Shown: piece after piece, positions 34,004 through 35,705 of the stretch
Layout: every line of letters starts with the position of its first letter
Position numbering within the stretch: position 1 is the stretch's first letter
DNA from: Bacteroidales bacterium
GTDB lineage: Bacteria > Bacteroidota > Bacteroidia > Bacteroidales > F082
Length of the DNA stretch: 35,705 bases
Direction: 5' to 3'
Assembly: GCA_015489465.1 (NCBI GenBank)
Contig: WFZS01000015.1
Span: forward strand, 1 to 35,705
Position numbers and translations under genes: made by a program
Notes under the pieces: generated by a model
Databases searched by the model: none
Told to the model about the DNA's origin: nothing
Seen by the model: the letters and a program-made list of their open reading frames with translations, nothing else

Positions 34004-35415
34004 TGCCGGGAACTTTTGAAAAAAATAACAGGGAGGAAAAATATTATACGCTGGAAGAACTGACTCTCAGCATTAAAAATGTTATTTCCAAAACATACAC
34101 GGGAGCCTATTGGGTAAAAGCGGAAATTGTAAAATTGAATTTTTATCCCTATTCCGGTCATTGTTACCCCGACCTGGTGGAAAAAAGGAATAACAAAATC
34201 GTTGCGCAAATACGGGCTACCATCTGGGCTGGCGACTACCAAAACATAGCTTACAAATTCAAAAAAATTACCGGCGAAGAGTTGGACAAAGGCATGACGG
34301 TTCTTCTGTTGGCCCGTGTTACTTATCACGAAATTCACGGACTTTCGTTAAACATCATCGACATTGAGCCTTCGTTTACCCTCGGTGAAATGGCAAAGGA
34401 AAGAAATGAGACAATCAAGAAATTGCAGAAAGAAGGAATTTTTGATAAAAATAAAAAGTTGCCTTTTCCTTTGGTTCCCAAAAGTATCGCCGTTATTTCG
34501 GTAGAAACTTCAAAAGGATATCATGATTTTGTTAAGGTAATTGACAACAATCCGTACGGATATAAAGTCGAATATTCCCTGTTTCAAGCCCTTTTACAAG
34601 GTGATAATGCGGTAAGTTCAATTGTGAGCCAACTGAAAAATATTGCATCTAAAGCGGAATTGTTCGATATGGTTGCGATAATAAGAGGTGGCGGCGGTGA
34701 TGTAGGACTAAATGCTTACGATAATTACAAACTTGCTAAAGCGGTGGCTGAGTTTCCGTTACCGGTAATCACGGGAATAGGTCACTCCACCAACGAAACC
34801 GTAACGGAACTTGTTGCTTACGAAAACAAGATAACGCCAACAGAAGTTGCGGTTTTTATTTTGGAGAAATTCGAGAATTTTCATGCTACCCTCCTGGATC
34901 TTACGGACAGACTTACCGAAAGCGTTGAGAATATTATAGAGACGGAAAAATACGGTTTGGAGAGTGCCGCCGAAATAATCAACAATAAAGTAATACAAAC
35001 GGTTCTTCAAAATAAATCACGGTTGGAACTGTTAAAAAACAGACTTCAAAACGGGGTTTCCGCATTTTTAAAAAATAAGGAAAACGGGCTTAACGGTGTT
35101 GTTTCAAAACTTCATTACAAACCTTTTAACACTGTTGCGGAACAAAAAAGACGTTTACAAAACGAGATTTCAAAATTCAACATTTTTGTAAATCAATTTT
35201 TATCAAATAAAAAGCAAACTTTAAAAGAGCTTGATACAAAACTTAATTTACTGAAACCTGAAAATATTCTGAAAAGAGGTTACAGTCTTACCTTAAAAGA
35301 CGGAAGGATAATAAAATCCGTTGAGGATGTGCATAAAAACGATAAAATTTCAACCGTGTTTTTTGACGGTACGGTTATCAGCATTGTTGAAAAAACAAAA
35401 AAGAATAAAAAATAA
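34003..35415 (+). CDS. xseA: Exodeoxyribonuclease VII large subunit
   Basis: A 470-residue subunit of the nuclease that degrades single-stranded DNA ends into short pieces, acting with XseB. The N-terminal OB fold (about 10-125) contains YWVKAEIVKLNFYPYSGHCY; the catalytic domain has VISVETSKGYHDF and the strongly conserved IIRGGGGDVGLNAYDNYKLA and TGIGHSTNETVTELVA. A long coiled-coil region (about 290-410) and a short C-terminal beta segment (ILKRGYSLTLKDGRIIKS) follow, the usual order. It overlaps pepP by one base and is 12 bases before xseB. Function and assignment are secure. Confidence 0.96.
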   Translation: MPGTFEKNNREEKYYTLEELTLSIKNVISKTYTGAYWVKAEIVKLNFYPYSGHCYPDLVEKRNNKIVAQIRATIWAGDYQNIAYKFKKITGEELDKGMTVLLLARVTYHEIHGLSLNIIDIEPSFTLGEMAKERNETIKKLQKEGIFDKNKKLPFPLVPKSIAVISVETSKGYHDFVKVIDNNPYGYKVEYSLFQALLQGDNAVSSIVSQLKNIASKAELFDMVAIIRGGGGDVGLNAYDNYKLAKAVAEFPLPVITGIGHSTNETVTELVAYENKITPTEVAVFILEKFENFHATLLDLTDRLTESVENIIETEKYGLESAAEIINNKVIQTVLQNKSRLELLKNRLQNGVSAFLKNKENGLNGVVSKLHYKPFNTVAEQKRRLQNEISKFNIFVNQFLSNKKQTLKELDTKLNLLKPENILKRGYSLTLKDGRIIKSVEDVHKNDKISTVFFDGTVISIVEKTKKNKK

Positions 35416-35427
35416 AAACTTAACAAT

Positions 35428-35634
35428 ATGAGCAAAGATTTGACATACCAAAAAGCCATTGAGGAACTTGAAAAGATAGTAAATGAAATTGAAAACGAGG
35501 AAATTGCCGTTGACGAGCTTTCCGAAAAAGTAAAAAGAGCCTCAAAATTGATTACCATTTGCAAAGCCAAGCTTACCAAAACCGAAGAAGAGGTAAATAA
35601 GATTTTGCAGGAAATAAAGGAAGACAAAGGATAG
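35428..35634 (+). CDS. xseB: Exodeoxyribonuclease VII small subunit
   Basis: A 68-residue all-helical protein with the family signature TYQKAIEELEKIVNEIENEE and later VDELSEKVKRASKLI and KLTKTEEEVNKIL. Multiple copies bind the coiled-coil arms of XseA and regulate the nuclease. It follows xseA by 12 bases and is complete. Only about 50 native bases remain after its stop before the adapter sequence. Confidence 0.95.
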   Translation: MSKDLTYQKAIEELEKIVNEIENEEIAVDELSEKVKRASKLITICKAKLTKTEEEVNKILQEIKEDKG

Positions 35635-35683
35635 AAAAAATTGCAGTAAAATAAAAATTCACGGAAAAACATAACAATTAGTG

Positions 35684-35705
35684 CTGTCTCTTATACACAT
35701 CTGAC
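35684..35705 (+). other. Nextera/Tn5 adapter left at the contig end
   Basis: CTGTCTCTTATACACATCT is the 19-base Tn5 mosaic end of Nextera libraries, followed by GAC, the next bases of the read-1 adapter. It is library sequence, not part of the genome, so the true sequence ends at about 35683. Confidence 0.97.

Noticed and set aside
33392-34338. Minus-strand open frames opposite pepP and xseA
   Set aside because: Both plus-strand genes are complete and conserved; the antisense frames have no recognisable domain.
35684-35702. Tn5 transposon end as a natural mobile element
   Set aside because: It is followed by adapter bases, sits exactly at the sequence end and has no transposase; it is library sequence.

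Overview
The window is AT-rich and comes from a Bacteroidota (Bacteroidetes) chromosome. The evidence is a SusC/SusD outer-membrane pair, two secreted proteins with type IX secretion (T9SS) C-terminal sorting domains, a PorV/PorQ-like barrel, an Omp28-type lipoprotein, a LytS/LytTR two-component pair, and several perfect matches to the Bacteroidota -7 promoter box TAnnTTTG. I see no phage, transposon, CRISPR array, tRNA or rRNA. The longest stretches without a gene (under 200 bases) hold promoters, terminators and one leader hairpin. The last 22 bases are a Nextera/Tn5 library adapter, so the right edge is an artificial contig end.

Layout. 2-1542 (+): 5'-truncated LytS-type sensor kinase and its LytTR response regulator. 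1547-4397 (-): membrane protein of unknown function and, upstream, FtsH, separated by a terminator. 4563-5984 (+): secreted beta-helix protein with a T9SS tail. 5986-8899 (-): operon of CstA transporter, a 98-residue protein and an ArsA/Get3-like ATPase. 9006-11963 (+): PorV/PorQ-like barrel and a helix-hairpin-helix outer-membrane protein. 11980-15734 (-): TlpA-like thioredoxin, DUF6029-like barrel, Omp28 lipoprotein and PorT-like barrel. 15831-16811 (-): mannose-6-phosphate isomerase. 16903-21699 (-): SusC/SusD pair with a leader hairpin and a strong terminator. 21886-22780 (-): two small membrane proteins. 22963-23301 (+): thioredoxin-like protein, sharing a bidirectional terminator with the next operon. 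23338-30223 (-): LptF/G-type permease, two GT4 glycosyltransferases, HisS and HutH. 30330-32195 (-): T9SS-sorted BNR-repeat protein with the best promoter in the window. 32321-32647 (-): stand-alone ACT-like protein. 32711-35634 (+): aminopeptidase P, XseA and XseB.

How the genes fit together. Most of the window builds or uses the cell envelope: nutrient import (SusCD, CstA), secretion cargo, outer-membrane barrels, periplasmic redox proteins, lipopolysaccharide export and glycosyl transfer. Housekeeping genes (ftsH, hisS, hutH, manA, xseAB, pepP) lie between them. The most promising candidate for an undescribed system is the tightly packed CstA / 98-residue protein / ArsA-like ATPase operon, where a cytosolic ATPase of the tail-anchored-protein or metalloid type appears linked to a membrane transporter. 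Second candidates are the redox envelope operon (TlpA-DUF6029-Omp28-PorT) and the helix-hairpin-helix barrel. All assignments come from reading the sequence and family knowledge; no database search was run.
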